Assembly: GCF_003576645.1 (NCBI RefSeq)
Contig: NC_044918.1
Span: 31,845,948 to 31,909,947, forward strand
Direction of reading: 5' to 3'
Source: Ipomoea triloba
Lineage: Eukaryota > Streptophyta > Magnoliopsida > Solanales > Convolvulaceae
DNA: 64,000 nt
The notes beneath the pieces were generated by a model. That model had not been told where the DNA came from. It did not search any database and worked only from the letters and a program-made list of their open reading frames with translations. This document shows, one piece after another, positions 21,401 through 33,388 of this stretch; within the stretch, counting starts at the first letter, position 1; each line of letters begins with the position of its first letter. Both the position numbers and the translations under genes were made by a program.

Positions 21401-22644
21401 GATGTGATGAGGAAGCATTTCCAGCTTTGTTTGATCAAGGTAGGCAAGTTGAAGCTTTAGGTAGAATACTTTTTAGGTTGTGTATATTCTCTCGTTTGGG
21501 TTGGGTAAGTTAGGAGGTTAAGAGTTAGTGGTGTAGAGTGTTTTTAAGTTAAGTTGGTTGAGCAATCCTTTTTCTTTAACCTTCGATCAATTCCTTGTTT
21601 CCTTAAACCGTTCCGTGTTCATCTTCATCTCTTCGATCAATTCCTTGGTTGACTAGGATTGTTAAGGCTTGGGTAAGTGTCTATCTCTAGGAATATACAT
21701 TGCATCATGTTATTTTCATAATCTTTATATAAGTTCTTATGTTGTTCTTTTGGGGATCTTTTGGGAAAAAGATGATCAAGATGGAGGTGGTGCCTTGTGA
21801 GGTGTTTTGAGGTTTTCTTGGGTGGAGTGTGCTTCAAGAGGTAACCATCATGTCCACTAAAATCTATTTTTACACTCTCAATCTATGATATTACTTGGTG
21901 TGTTGGAATCCTGATGATTTCTTTGCTGTTAACCTATTTCTTGTTGTCTGTGAAGTCATCTTTGATGGATTATGAACTTGTGTTCTTGATCCTTTGCTTG
22001 TTGATGTTTATGAACATTTGTTGGTATGGATTCCATGTTTATTTGGCTTCTGAGATATATAATCTGGACAATCTGATCTTAGTTTTGTATTCTGGAATGA
22101 GTATCGTGTATTCTGTTCCGAGTCTGGAATCTGTGTTGGGGTTGCACTTGCGGTGCATTTAGGCGGTATAATGTGTCCCGCTTAGGTGGTCCGCAAGTGT
22201 ACTGGTGGAAGGGTTTGGCGGAACATGGTGTTCGGTTGGTGTGTTCCGTTAGAATTAGAGGAAGGGTTCGGCGGAAGAGGCAGCTCCGTGAGGGCGTTCC
22301 GTTAGTGTTGGTGGAAGGGTCTGGCGGAACATGGTGTTCCGTTAGTGAGCTCCGCAAGGTCATTTCGAGTTCTGTTTCAGTGAGCTATTCAGTGGTCTGT
22401 TTGTTTGGTTGTTTCCCCTTTTGTTCTGAACCTTGTTGGAGTATTTTGTTGGGTATTTTACCATGTTTTGGGAGTATTTATTCATATTTCTTGATCCATC
22501 TTTTGAGTCTCTTGTTTAGTTGAATCCTTGATTACATTATCTAGGAGTTGGTTTGTGTTCATATCTGAGATGAACACTCTGAGTGGTTGTTCTTGGGCTG
22601 AGGTTGAGGTTGGATGTGGATGGTGGATCTTTGAATATCTTTGT

Positions 22645-22880
22645 GTATATGGGCACTATTTGCCTTTGTGTATATTTGGGCACGATTTGCCTATGTGTAT
22701 TTGGGCACCCTTTGCCTTTGTGTATATGGGCATTATTTGCCATTTGTGTATATGGGCACTATTTGCCATTCGAGTAGTTGAGGAATATTTGCCTTTATGT
22801 ATTCGGGCACGATTTGCCTTTGTGTATTTGGGCACCATTTGCCTCTATGATTCGGGTATTATTTACCTCCGTGCACTGAG
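22645..22880 (+). repeat. 25-bp minisatellite, about nine units
   Basis: Same TTTGCCTNTGTGTATTTGGG-type units as in K, with more unit-length variation (24-29 bases). Confidence 0.85.
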
Positions 22881-23491
22881 TTTGGATTTGGTGATTGGTA
22901 TGAGGATTGGTATGTTGGTTGGAGGGTAAGGGTTAGCACTTATCCTTAGGTTGAGGTCTGTTTGGTCTCTTACTTGATTCTTGAGTTACATCATATCTCG
23001 TTGGTTATTGATTATTCTTGGATGTATTCTTGTTTGGTTGTTTCTCATGAGTATTCCATTGTATTCATGATTCGGTTGGATATTGGTATTGTTGAGAAGT
23101 CTTGGTTTATCCTTTATTCAGCTTGTTGTTGTTGAGTATCCGATTTTAAATGCTGAACAGTTCGTTGGTGTATATATTCTATATGGGTGTGTAAACCTAT
23201 TTCCAAACTTATTATATATCTATATTTCCTTGCGGGTGTGAATGGTGGTTGCTTAGCAGTCTTTTGCTAATGGTTTCTCGTATGTTTTCCAGGAATGCAA
23301 TAAGTCTAAGCGAGAGCGCGCTAGAGCTTATCTATATGAGACAACTTAGACATAGTTATGTTGTTTTAGACTTTATGTTCGGGCCTGTGTGCCAATGATG
23401 AGACTATATGTACTTTTGTTTAGATTTCAGATGTTTAGACATGTTTGAGGATTTGTTAGCTATGCAGTACAGTTCTTTTGGTTAGCCTGTG

Positions 23492-23521
23492 CATCTAGGT
23501 CGTGCTTCTCTTACCTAGATG
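23492..23521 (+). promoter_or_regulatory. Conserved LTR hairpin, fragment L
   Basis: CATCTAGGT pairs with ACCTAGATG, nine base pairs, 12-base loop, 117 bases before the LTR end. Confidence 0.6.
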
Positions 23522-23638
23522 TGGCATGATACCCCTTTAGGTTTTTAATTGCTTCCGCTATGTATGTTGATAGTTGAGATAGGCAGCTTTTGCGTTAAAG
23601 TTTAGCTATCTCGACTTGTGAAAAGTTGGGGTGTCACA

Positions 23639-25032
23639 ACAGAGGCTTAAAAGTCCATTACCACAGAGGCACAAAGCCCAACCACAGAGGCACAGGGTGC
23701 TCATTACCACAGAGGCATAAAGCCCAACCACAGAGGCACAAATCCCACACAATTCCCAACATAATAACAAATACACGTAGAGCCATATCGCGATTAACCA
23801 CTTCCCAAAGAGTACACAAGACTGAAGAAGCCAAAGACTGACGGAACACACCAGACCGCCGAACCTACACACCATCACTGACGGAAAGACCCAGCGGAAC
23901 GCTGTGGTCTGCCACTCCCCTCCGCGAGAAGGAAACGGAGCCACCCGGCAGATCCCTACCTTCCACCACACCACACCACACCACCAGTACACTTGCGGAA
24001 ACCCCCGGCGGGACACATTATACCGCCAGAACGCACCGCAAGTTCAACCCCAATACACTGAATCCAAACTCAGAACAGAATACACGATTGCTCATTCCAG
24101 TACCCAGAATATCATCAGATTACACATTTCAGAGGCCAAATAATACATGCAATCCATATCAACAAATGCTCATACACATCAAGATTGAAGGATAATGAAC
24201 ACAAGTCCATAGATCCACAATATAGGCTCAACAATCCAACAAATCAAAGGCTAAACTCAAAGAAATTCCACAGGATTCCACAACACCAAATCATATACAT
24301 ATATTCAAGATTGAAAATAGGTTTTAGTGTAACATGGAGGATTATCTCTTGAAGCTTAATGATCCACAAGAAATCACCAACCCTAAGCTCAATCCATCAA
24401 ACCTCCATCACCACCTTGGTAATCTTGACCTAAGAAACCCCAAAGAAAACCATAAGAAACTTATAGAAAGACTAGGAAATTATAAGATAAAATGTAATCT
24501 AACTAGGGACTAGTACTTACCCAAGCACAATAAATCTTATAAGAGTAATCTTGCTTGCAACCTTGCTAGGATGAAAAATGGTGTGTGTAGGGTTTTTAAG
24601 AATGAAGAAGATAGTGTGAATCTCTTGTAGGAGAAATAAAAGGCTAGGGGAATTATTATTAGAGAGCTTTTATATAGGTCCTCAAAATCTATACATACAC
24701 TATGTATGTAATATTAGGGTGATTATAAGTAAGATGGGCTCTTACAAAAGGGATGGACTAGATCCAATTCAATAATTAATTTAATTAGTACAAGACTTGA
24801 TCTTTCAAAGATCGGGTCATAATAAATATTCAATTTATTATAAGGGATAAAAAAGACCCAAGTGGTATCCCTTACAAAATTAAATTAGGGAATTGAGCTT
24901 TCTTAACAAGTGAATAAACTAGAATAGGAAATATATTTCTATTTAAAGGAACCGGGCCCAATTAATAAAATTAACCCCACGGTAGGAAGAATTATCGGGG
25001 TTCAAGGCATGATTTAAATCCGGGGTATCACA
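23639..25032 (-). repeat. Family-2 LTR E, right part with 5' end
   Basis: On minus the LTR begins TGTGATACCCCGG at 25032, has a TATA box (TATATAAAAG, 24667-24676), then leader-like sequence and the minisatellite (to 23639). It matches LTR D and shows the uninterrupted site (near 24850) where D carries the Helitron. It abuts fragment R at 25033. Confidence 0.85.
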
Positions 25033-25561
25033 GTTGAGGAGCTGCTCTCTGTCCATGGTTGCTCGTAATTCGTCGAATGTGGAGGTTCGTAGCTTTGACG
25101 CCGAGAGGAAATAAAGAATGAGGCGGAAGAAGGGAATGGATGTTCATGGTGAATTCCATGCAATGGAAATCACCCCTTGTCTTCGCCATTGTAGTAGGAA
25201 GAGAGGAAAGAGTGCGAGAAGGGTATAGGGAGAAGGGAGGAAGTGAGGAATTGATAGCTGCTGTCCAAACGAACACATATTATATTATATTATATTCTAT
25301 ATATGGTAGGTTTAGGTTTCTATTTTAGGCTAGGTCCTTTATAGAAGTTGGGTCAATTATGATCTATAATAGAAATCATATAGATTATGGGCTTAGTGTG
25401 TTTTGGTCCTAAAATAGTAATTTACAAAAATAGCTTATCTATAGCACATGGTAAAATAATTATATCTATAATCAATATACTACCATAATTAATAATAAGA
25501 AAATAGGCCTTTATTTTAAATATTTATATTTAATAGTGTTAGGAAAATACGGGGTATCACA
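25033..25561 (-). repeat. Family-2-like LTR 5' part (fragment R)
   Basis: Minus strand begins TGTGATACCCC at 25561 and is homologous to the first part of fragment G on the opposite strand. Cut at 25033 by LTR E. Confidence 0.7.
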
Positions 25562-26980
25562 CAACTGCCACGGGAGAGGTAATTGTTGATTATTTTCAAA
25601 AAATCTTTACCTCAAATCAGAACTCTTTAGATGAGGTGATTGAGTGCATTACACAGAAGGTAACACCCATGTAGAACATGCAACTTGTACCGCAAATAAC
25701 TAGTGAAGATGTGAGGTTGGCGTGATTTGATATGAATCCTGATAAATCGCCGGGTTCTGAAGGTCTTAGCCCGGGGTTTTTCCAAAAGTTTTGGGATATT
25801 GTAAGGGGTGAAGTAGTGGCTTTCTGCAGTAATTTTTTGGCAACTGGTAAGTTACCGATAGATTCAAACAATACTTATGTGGTGCTTATCCCAAAGAAAA
25901 CTAATCCCAATAATATGAAAGACTTGCGACCGATTGCATTGTGTAATATGCTATGTAAAGTTTTGGGTAAGGTTTTGGCTAATCGAGTTAAACTTATGTT
26001 GGAAGGATTAATCTCACCAGCTTAGAGTGCTTTTATGCCAGGACGGTTAGTAACTGATAATATTATGTTAGCATATGAGGCTCATTATTTCCTGAACAAA
26101 AGACTAAAAAGAAGGAAGGGGTGGCGACTTTGAAGATTGACATGAGTAAGGCTTATGACCATGTTGAGTGGGGGTTTCTGCGTGCACTTTTGCTAAAGAT
26201 GGGGTTTAGCCAGCAATGGGTTAATATGATTAATGAGTAGGTTGTGACAGTGTGGTATCAGGTGTTGCATGAGAATCAACAGTTGTGCCCTATTATTCCT
26301 GAACGAGGTGTCCGTCAGGGGGATCTGTTATTGCCATACCTCTTTTTGTTTTTTGATTTTTTTGTTTGTTTGTTTTTTTTTTGCTGAGGGACTGAGCGCA
26401 TTGATAGAGAGGTTTGTGGAACATGGTAGTCTGCATGGAATCCGGGTTGCAAGGGCTGCGCCTACTATCTCACATTTGCTTTTTGAGGATGATTCTTTTC
26501 TTTTTTTTTTTGAAAGCAACTGTTGAGAAAAGTCATGCTATGGGGAAGGTTTTAGATACTTATGTTACTACCTCGGGTTAATTGGTAAACTTTGAAAAGT
26601 CCATGGTTTGTTTCAATTAGAATACATGAGGAGATGTAAAGCGTGAAGTTGAGAGGGCTTTGGAGGTGAGGGAAGGGAATACGTCTGGGAAATATTTGGG
26701 ATTACCTTCAATGGTTGGCCGGAATAAGAAAGAAATACTGGGTTTTTAAAGGATGGGATCATGGGAAAGATACGTAGTTGGGGTGCAAAGTTTTTCTCAA
26801 GGGATGGGAGGGAGGTGATTCTCAAAACTGTCATTCAGGCTTTGCTTTCTTTTTCTAAAATGGTTTTCCTATTGCTGGTAAGTATGTGTACTAAGATTGA
26901 GAGACTGATGAAAGCGTTTTGGTGGATTGGGTCTGTGAGTTCGGGTAGGTGTATTAAATGGAAGAGTTGGGAGGGTGGTC
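25562..26980 (+). pseudogene. L1-type LINE ORF2 reverse transcriptase remnant
   Basis: Translated pieces show the plant LINE RT order: NPDKSPGSEGLSPGFFQKFW (25732 on), [50 protein letters not shown] near 26140, GVRQGD near 26310, a decayed LFEDDSFLF catalytic box near 26480, and WKSWEGGL at the end. Stops (for example TAG near 26023) and frame changes are frequent. Endonuclease is missing on the left; RNase H is missing on the right, where gypsy 1b entered at 26981. Not functional. Confidence 0.9.
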
Positions 26981-27588
26981 TGTGATACCCCGAAATATTT
27001 TCTTCGAAAAAAAAAAGAAAAAAAGAAGGGAGGTTTAAATTTTATTTTATTCTAAGGCATTGGCATGCTCAATTTATGATTCATAGATATTCAGAATAAT
27101 TTTTGCTATTTAGAATAGTTGTTAATAAGCTGCGATCGTACGTACCGGTCAAGAACCGTAAGAATTTTAGGAGCTGGTGTTCGGACCCGATAGTCCTAGG
27201 ATATGGATTATTAGACACCATACTCACTACAAGAAAAATAACTTTTAGTGACAAAAAATTAGTGACGGGTAGAAAAACCCCTCACTAAATGTATTATTTT
27301 CATAGTTTTTGTGACGGTTAAAAATTACTCTAGCTAAAAGTTTATAATTTTGTGACGGAATTTTAATTTTATATTTATTTTAAAACTATACTCTCACTAT
27401 TGGTAGGAATGATGTTGTTACTCTCACTATTGAGTCTAAAAATTATTTCACCAAAATTTGATTCCCACCAAAACTTGGTTTTTGGGTGCCCGGCCAAATC
27501 TAGTCTGCTTCTGAAAGAAATTTGAAACCCTAAACTCTGTCTAGTCTACAATTTCTCACTTCCTCCATTGACAACGCTGACAAATCCA

Positions 27589-29629
27589 ACGAAGGACGAC
27601 GAACCTACTGCCGATGAGGGCTCCGCCTCCCCTGCGACAGCCGCCGACGAGGGCTTTGCCTCTCCTGCGATAGCCGGCGACCAGTTCGCCCACCGCAGGT
27701 AAGTGTTTCTTATTATCTTATTTTCTATTTTTTTGGATGTCTATCTGCTGACGAATCTGCTGCCGCGGGTTTAGTCTTCTGTCATTGACATCTGGTCGGA
27801 TTTCTTCTGAGCTAATTGATCTCGGCTTGAGATAACCCGACCCGTATATTGGCGGGGCAACAGATATGGCTCCGTGAATCTCACGAGCATTTGATGTTTG
27901 CAGCCATGGCGGACTCCTATTTTCTCCTTGCCCAATCGTAACTTGATGGTCTGAGCCTCCATTTTGCGAACCAATCGTGCCGTTTAGTTAGAGAGTATTA
28001 TTTATTTATTTATTACAGTTGCAGTTTCTCAAGCTCTATATTTGGATTGGTTTGGTGATTTCTATGTTGAGGGTTTATGCCAACTCTTGAAAGAGGTAAT
28101 GAGTTTCTAAGGATGGTTGCTCCCTCTCTTTGTTGTTCAATTAAGCCAATGATATCTCCAATTTTCCCTACAAAGTATGGGAAATGATATACTCAACAAC
28201 CTTTGTTGGTTAAAGATGACGATGATGGATGGATGGATAGATGATACTTCTGATTCAACCTTCTGATCTTCAGTGTGTTGTAGACTTGAAGTGTAATATG
28301 GAAAATGAGATGGATGGAGTATTGACAATTGAGGTAAACGGACCCTTAATTTCTATTTTTTAATTCTGGCATGATTAGTGAACCTGCCCTTAAACCATAT
28401 AAATGAGGCTGTGATGATTATCTTTGTTGTGAAATAAAAGTTACAGAGTATTATTTATTTATTTATTATAGGTGCAGTTTCTCAAGCTCTATATTTGGAT
28501 TGGTTTGGTAATTTCTATGTTGAGGGTTTATGTGAACTTTATATCTTGGTGTGGTAGGTTTTTTTCTTGCAACCATGGCAGGTTTAGCCTTCTTTTATTA
28601 TTGATAAAGAAAAGATGAACCTGAGCCTCATTTACTTTGTATTTCTTGTCATTGGTTCAATTCTTGCTAACAGTCTTTTAATAGAGCTTGTTTTACAGGG
28701 TCTTCCTAGTGTTATTACATCCTAGTTTCATACTTATTTACAGCTAATCATGTAGTATTACTTGAAAGAAATAAGTTAAACTAATGATTGATGGGAGAGG
28801 AATAATGATTTATGATTAATGGATTAGCTGCTGCCTACTCATTGGTTTAGGTTGTGAGGTGCACAGTGAGTATGATTAGAGGAAGTGTTTCTCTTCAACA
28901 AACTCCTCGCATGGGCTGTCTTTTATGGTGATCAGGTAAGAAATAATTTTATCATTTCTCATCTATAGTTTTATTTTATTTTTCAAGTCTGTGGGATGGG
29001 ATTGGATTTTCTTAAATGCTAGTGGATACAGGCAGTGATGACTTGGCTAGTAGAATGGAAAAGATTAGTCTTTGTGGAGGATTCTCTGAACAGGAATATG
29101 TGGGAATTGTTGACCTGTTCCATGAGAGAATCACTGGTGAACAAAGCAAATTGTACAAGACTCAATCAAGGGTATCACTCTTTCATTAAGGTCAGTGCAA
29201 TCATGATTTCTTTAAGAGAAAACCAGTAAGAAATGTTAGTTGCTCGTATCTCTGGTTATGCTAATTCTGTTCTGCTCCAATTGCTGCAAATTTTGCAGGA
29301 TTTTCAGTGATTTGTAGATGTGCAATTGTAGATTATTCTTATTGCAATCTGTATTATCATTATATGATTATTATTATTCTTAATATACAATTTTTGTTTA
29401 ATCATATCCCATAGTAGAAGCCACCCTTCTCCTTGCTCTGTTACATATATTGATAGATCATTTGATGAATTCTAAGCCTGGAAATTCTATGTCTTAAGAT
29501 TATACTAAAAAAATTTTGGGGTTTTATTGGCAGTCACAGACAAAGGCTTGTGATTTCGAAGCTGGAAGTGAGATGATAAGCAGGGGTTTGAGCGCACCAC
29601 TATTCTTGCAAGTCTTGAGGCAAAATTAG
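27589..29629 (+). pseudogene. Exon-like gene pieces inside the CACTA element
   Basis: Four stretches look like exons: to 27698 ending CGCAG before GTAAGT, with a doubled Asp-Glu-Gly-rich peptide; 28851-28935 between TTTAG and GTAAG; 29032 to about 29171 after ATACAG, one frame reading SRMEKISLCGGFSEQEYVGI; and 29534-29629 after GGCAG, ending in a TAG after 31 codons. Phases between pieces were not fully reconciled. They may be a captured host gene or remains of the element's own gene; no family recognised. Confidence 0.4.
27988..28533 (+). repeat. Direct duplication inside the CACTA element
   Basis: About 90 bases (27988-28079, GAGAGTATTATTTATTTATT onward) recur with few changes at 28443-28533. 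Confidence 0.85.
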
Positions 29630-32465
29630 TGCAAATGCAAAAGACTTGAGCCAATAGATACATTACTATATATGACTATTTGTTATCATTAGTTTCTTTG
29701 TTTTTAGTCTTTACAAAGTTGTGTGAAACATTTCATTTTGGTAGTGATGATAAAGTTTTTTTTTAATATATTGATGAGTTTACTTTGATTGCATTATTGT
29801 TAAAATTATAGTACTAATACAATATCTATAGTTACAGTATAATGTCGATCAAAAAATGTATTATAAAAATTAATATTTAATGAACAACAACAATATATAC
29901 AAATAAAAAATAAAAAATTAATATTTAATAACAAAATATATTAATATTAATGACGGGATTTTTCATCATTAAAAGAATATATGAGAGGAAATTATACTAG
30001 TGAATAGTTGTATTAGTGACTGGATTCTTTGTCGCAAAAAGATCATTTTAATGATAGTAAATATACTATCATTATATGTTCACTAACGATGGTATCATAT
30101 CCCGTCATTAATTGTTTTTATCTACGGAAGATATAACGACGGTCCGCGACGGTAAATTTCCCGTCATTAAAAGTCTTTTATGATGGTTTTTGAAATTTTA
30201 GTGACGGTTTTACCTCTCACGAATGGACAGTTTTCTTGTAGTGACTATTATTCTTGAATTTCCTATTTAATTAAATTAGCCCATAGCAGCGAAAATTTAT
30301 TTTGATCGTAGCATCGCTAAATTTCGCGGTGTACCGAACCTGGCCCAATTTTGAGTTTCAGTCTGGGATAAATTTTTGGTTTCGAAAATTATCTGATTTA
30401 AATTAGTTTCTACCGAGAATTCATCTGTTTTAATCCCAATCAGTCTAGCTAAGATATTTTTCAAGATCAAACCATAGGAAAGTGACACTTGTCACAATTA
30501 TTTACCACATGTTGGTGTGGACTAGTCAACCAAGTGAGAGTAGGATTATAAAGCCATTTTTTCCCATTTTCCCCTTCATTTGGACGAAAAAACACAAGGA
30601 GGAGAGAGAGGGAGATCATCTTTTTCCTCCATTAAAGCTTCACCTTCCATAGCCAAAGTTTCTTCACAAGTCTCAAGCTTTTCCGTAAAACTTTAATTTT
30701 ATTCTGTAGAAAGCTTTATTTTCCTTCCTAGACCTTGAATCTAAGCTTAGTTTCTTAATATTTGTTGTTATGATGTTAATTTGTCTCCTAGGGTTTTGAG
30801 TGAAATTTGGGGAAAAAGTCCAAGACTTGCTTTCTACGGTGTTAGTAAACTTTCTCGAGGTAAGGAATCCCTTAAGTAGGTTAAGGTCAGTTGAAATTGG
30901 ATAATTGATTGTTTGGTTGAAATATGATGAGATCTAGGTGGAAATATTGTGTACATGATTGTATGTGTAATATATATGAAATTGTATTTTGCATAATATA
31001 TGGGTATAAATTGTTGTGTTGAGGAGATGTGGTAATTAATGTGCCTAAATATCTAAACTAGAGATGTTAGGTGTATTATATAATATGTGTATGTACGTAT
31101 AAGTATGATATATATATATATATATACGTGTGATGTATGTATATGATAAACCGTATATATGTGCATATATGGGTATAAATACGTACCTAATGAGTATATA
31201 TGTATAATTAAAATAAAATGTTGTATTATGTATATACATATATGTGATATATATGTTAACCTTGTATACCTATACGAATGAGTATCGTGGAAATTATACT
31301 ATGTATATGGGTAATATGTGCACTTTTATATGAGTATGCCTAAATTGTGTGAGGCGTTATGTTGATTGCCTATATACATATATGAAGTATTATGTACATA
31401 TGTGATGTGATAATGGAATAATGTGGGATAGTTACACTTTATTACCCCGGTGTATGGTAATTAGTGTGCTATCAAAATGTTTTGAGAAATAAAACTTTTG
31501 GACAAAGTTAAGAGTGTTGAATGTTTTCAAGTTGGAACTTGGTTTTGTGGAATATGTCCAAAAAGTAATTTTTGACTCAAGGAAGATGAGGAAGAAGGAA
31601 AATTGTTTTCAAACCCTTAGTTTCTAGTAAAGTTGAGGAGGACCTTGATTAGCCTTCGGGTGGCTTAAAGTGCCCTTGCCCAAGGTTGTTATATTTAGTA
31701 TGATCATTCACACGGAAGGAGCGAAGTCTATTCGCCGGGTACTATATAACTCGTTTGGATGAGTTATTCCTGCGGGGGTGTGCACACTTAAAGTATAGTT
31801 ACTTTAGAAGTCCGGGTAGGTGTCGTTTCTATGGACCTAGTAGGGCCAGCTAGGGATCATTTTAACGAACCTTACGTCCAGGGGATCAGTGTTAGACCGG
31901 GTGATGACCACTGAACCCGAGTTCGATGATCCAAGTGGTCAAGAGAGGGAGTCAAGAGAATACTCCAAAGGCCTCACGCTTTCTACAAAGAAACTAAGTG
32001 GAGAATTTCGTATGAAAATGTAGTTACTCTGAAGCTACGCTAAAGAGAGATGTGATGATTGTTTTAGTAAGAAAGGGTGTTGATGAATCCTCTTTGAGAA
32101 AAAGTTAGTGGAAATTCCCTATGAGGAAGGTTTTCAAGCACAGAGTGGTGATTTAAATGCGAAGTTCATAAAATCTTTTCACTACTTGCTTACATGCTTA
32201 AATGTTTAGTGATGCGTTGAGTAAGGTGTTTCTTGTTAAGCAATCCCTTATCCAAAGATTTTCTATTGTGTTCCATTCTTGATTATTACTTGCGAGAGCT
32301 ATACTTGATAACCTATTTGCAGGTTAAGTGTCAATGAGGAGAATGGTAATAAAGGTTTTGTTTAAATATACCTGTTTTGCAAACCTTTATTTGATTTTGG
32401 GTGACCCATGGATCCCTTACTTAGCCGTCGCGCTAACTACACTTCAATGTGTTTTTATTTAACAG

Positions 32466-32666
32466 ATGTCATCTAGTGTGGGCTCCTGGAGCCCGATGAG
32501 CTCAGGGAGCTCATCTGAGTTTACCTTCCCGACCATGGACTACGATGACTACACACAGTTTTTGATAGGCGAAGACCCCTATGTTCCTGGCTACGCTCCT
32601 GATCCTCCTACTCCTCCTTCTCCGCAATATAGTCCTCCTTGTTTTGGAAGAACCTGTTTTGTGTAA
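32466..32666 (+). CDS. ORF inside the LTR, N-terminal part, copy 1b
   Basis: ATG at 32466, right after an AACAG acceptor-like site; 66 codons, rich in Ser then Pro. The GEDPYVPGYAP block parallels GDDPYTPGFAP of copy 1c. After SPQYSPP the frame runs into unrelated codons; compared with 1c the C-terminal two-thirds is deleted. Function unknown; homologous ORFs lie in the LTRs of 1a and 1c. Confidence 0.5.
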   Translation: MSSSVGSWSPMSSGSSSEFTFPTMDYDDYTQFLIGEDPYVPGYAPDPPTPPSPQYSPPCFGRTCFV

Positions 32667-32878
32667 ATATTTTTTTTTTGTAGCCATAGTAAACTTAGTT
32701 GGCTAGTAAGTTTGTAAGTAACTTCAATCTTGGTGGTTTGGGGCCCTAGTAATCAACTCTGGTATATATATATTCGTGGCTAATCTAGCTACTTTTGTCT
32801 CTTTTTGCTGAAGTGAATATATAGTTATGTCAAGTAGAAGGTGTGTGTGTGAGAAGCAGTTTTCCTTTTTAGCCTGTG

Positions 32879-32925
32879 CATCTAGAGTGGACTCTACCGA
32901 GGTCGGGTAGGGTTCAGTCTAGATG
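32879..32925 (+). promoter_or_regulatory. Conserved LTR hairpin, copy 1b
   Basis: CATCTAGA pairs with TCTAGATG, eight base pairs; the 31-base loop has a second CTACC/GGTAG stem. 49 bases before the LTR end. Confidence 0.6.
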
Positions 32926-32977
32926 TGGCGGTAACTACTCCGGATGTACGGTATAGCCGGGCCGGGGTGTTACAAGT

Positions 32978-32989
32978 TGGTATCAGAGC
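32978..32989 (+). promoter_or_regulatory. Primer-binding site of gypsy copy 1b
   Basis: TGGTATCAGAGC, three bases after the LTR end; initiator tRNA-Met type. Confidence 0.93.
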
Positions 32990-33388
32990 GGTTGAATCTT
33001 TGGAGGTTAGATTGGAGTCTAAGCTGTGAAACCCTTGAACCCTAGTTTCAAGTCAGTCAGTTTCAAGTTAATAAAGTTTCGAGTCAGCTTAGGTTCGTTA
33101 AGACCAACCTAAGTCGTTATTACAGCCTAACGAGTATAAGTTTCGGAGCAGAGCTGGAACGGAGGCCAGACAGCGTAAAAAGGGGGTATTTCACTTCTAC
33201 TTTACAGAATCTCTTGAATTTGGTTGCTAAATACTCTGACGGATACTTGTGCATTCTTATATGTGGTAATCATTTTGTATGATTGCTGTGAGTAAACTTG
33301 AGAAGCTGTTATACTAACTGTTTAGTTAACTAACTTCTTAGTAACTTTTATACTTCGGAAGCTAACTCGAAACGATCGTTTAGTGAAA
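32990..33388 (+). other. Internal leader of gypsy copy 1b
   Basis: Untranslated, homologous to the other two leaders; no ORF recognised. Confidence 0.7.

Larger units (their letters stand above)
19592..23638 (+). mobile_element. Insertion M, chimeric LTR-type unit
   Basis: Starts TGTAACACCCC, ends GGGTGTCACA, and is flanked by ACAGA (19587-19591 and 23639-23643). Deleting it restores an unbroken minisatellite in LTR E, which proves the boundaries. The left half (19592 to about 21654) is not family 2: it holds a tandem array and a gypsy integrase scrap. The right half (from about 21655) is a family-2 LTR lacking its 5' end. No intact gene. Confidence 0.75.
21655..23638 (+). repeat. Family-2 LTR within M (fragment L)
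   Basis: Parallel to K from about 16757 on: donor-like AGAGGTAACC (GT at 21841-21842), three GGCGGAAC-rich repeats (22190-22360), minisatellite, acceptor-like TTTTCCAG (AG at 23291-23292), hairpin (23492-23521) and end GGGTGTCACA. Confidence 0.8.
27225..30243. mobile_element. CACTA (En/Spm) DNA transposon, 3.0 kb
   Basis: Terminal inverted repeats CACTACAAGAAAA (27225) and TTTTCTTGTAGTG (to 30243), with three-base duplication ACT on each side (27222-27224, 30244-30246). Subterminal regions hold repeated GTGACGG words. The flanks rejoin to an uninterrupted family-1 LTR. No transposase ORF is present, so it is non-autonomous; exon-like pieces fill the interior. Confidence 0.95.
26981..32974 (+). 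repeat. 5' LTR of gypsy copy 1b, split by CACTA
   Basis: Begins TGTGATACCCCGAA, ends GGGTGTTACA before the primer site. Without the CACTA element (3019 bp) and one ACT it is 2972 bp, like 1a and 1c. Contains a TATA-like TATAAAG (30547-30553), donor-like GAGGTAAGG (GT at 30860-30861), acceptor-like TTTGCAG (AG at 32321-32322), the N-terminal part of the LTR ORF (32466-32666) and the hairpin. From the TATA box to the LTR end is about 2.4 kb, an unusually long transcribed part. Confidence 0.9.

Noticed and set aside
15778..25032. One minus-strand LTR with nested insertions from 15778 to 25032
   Set aside because: Flanks do not give a matching duplication, and 16052-16445 is duplicated at 18994-19390, so at least two LTR copies are involved.
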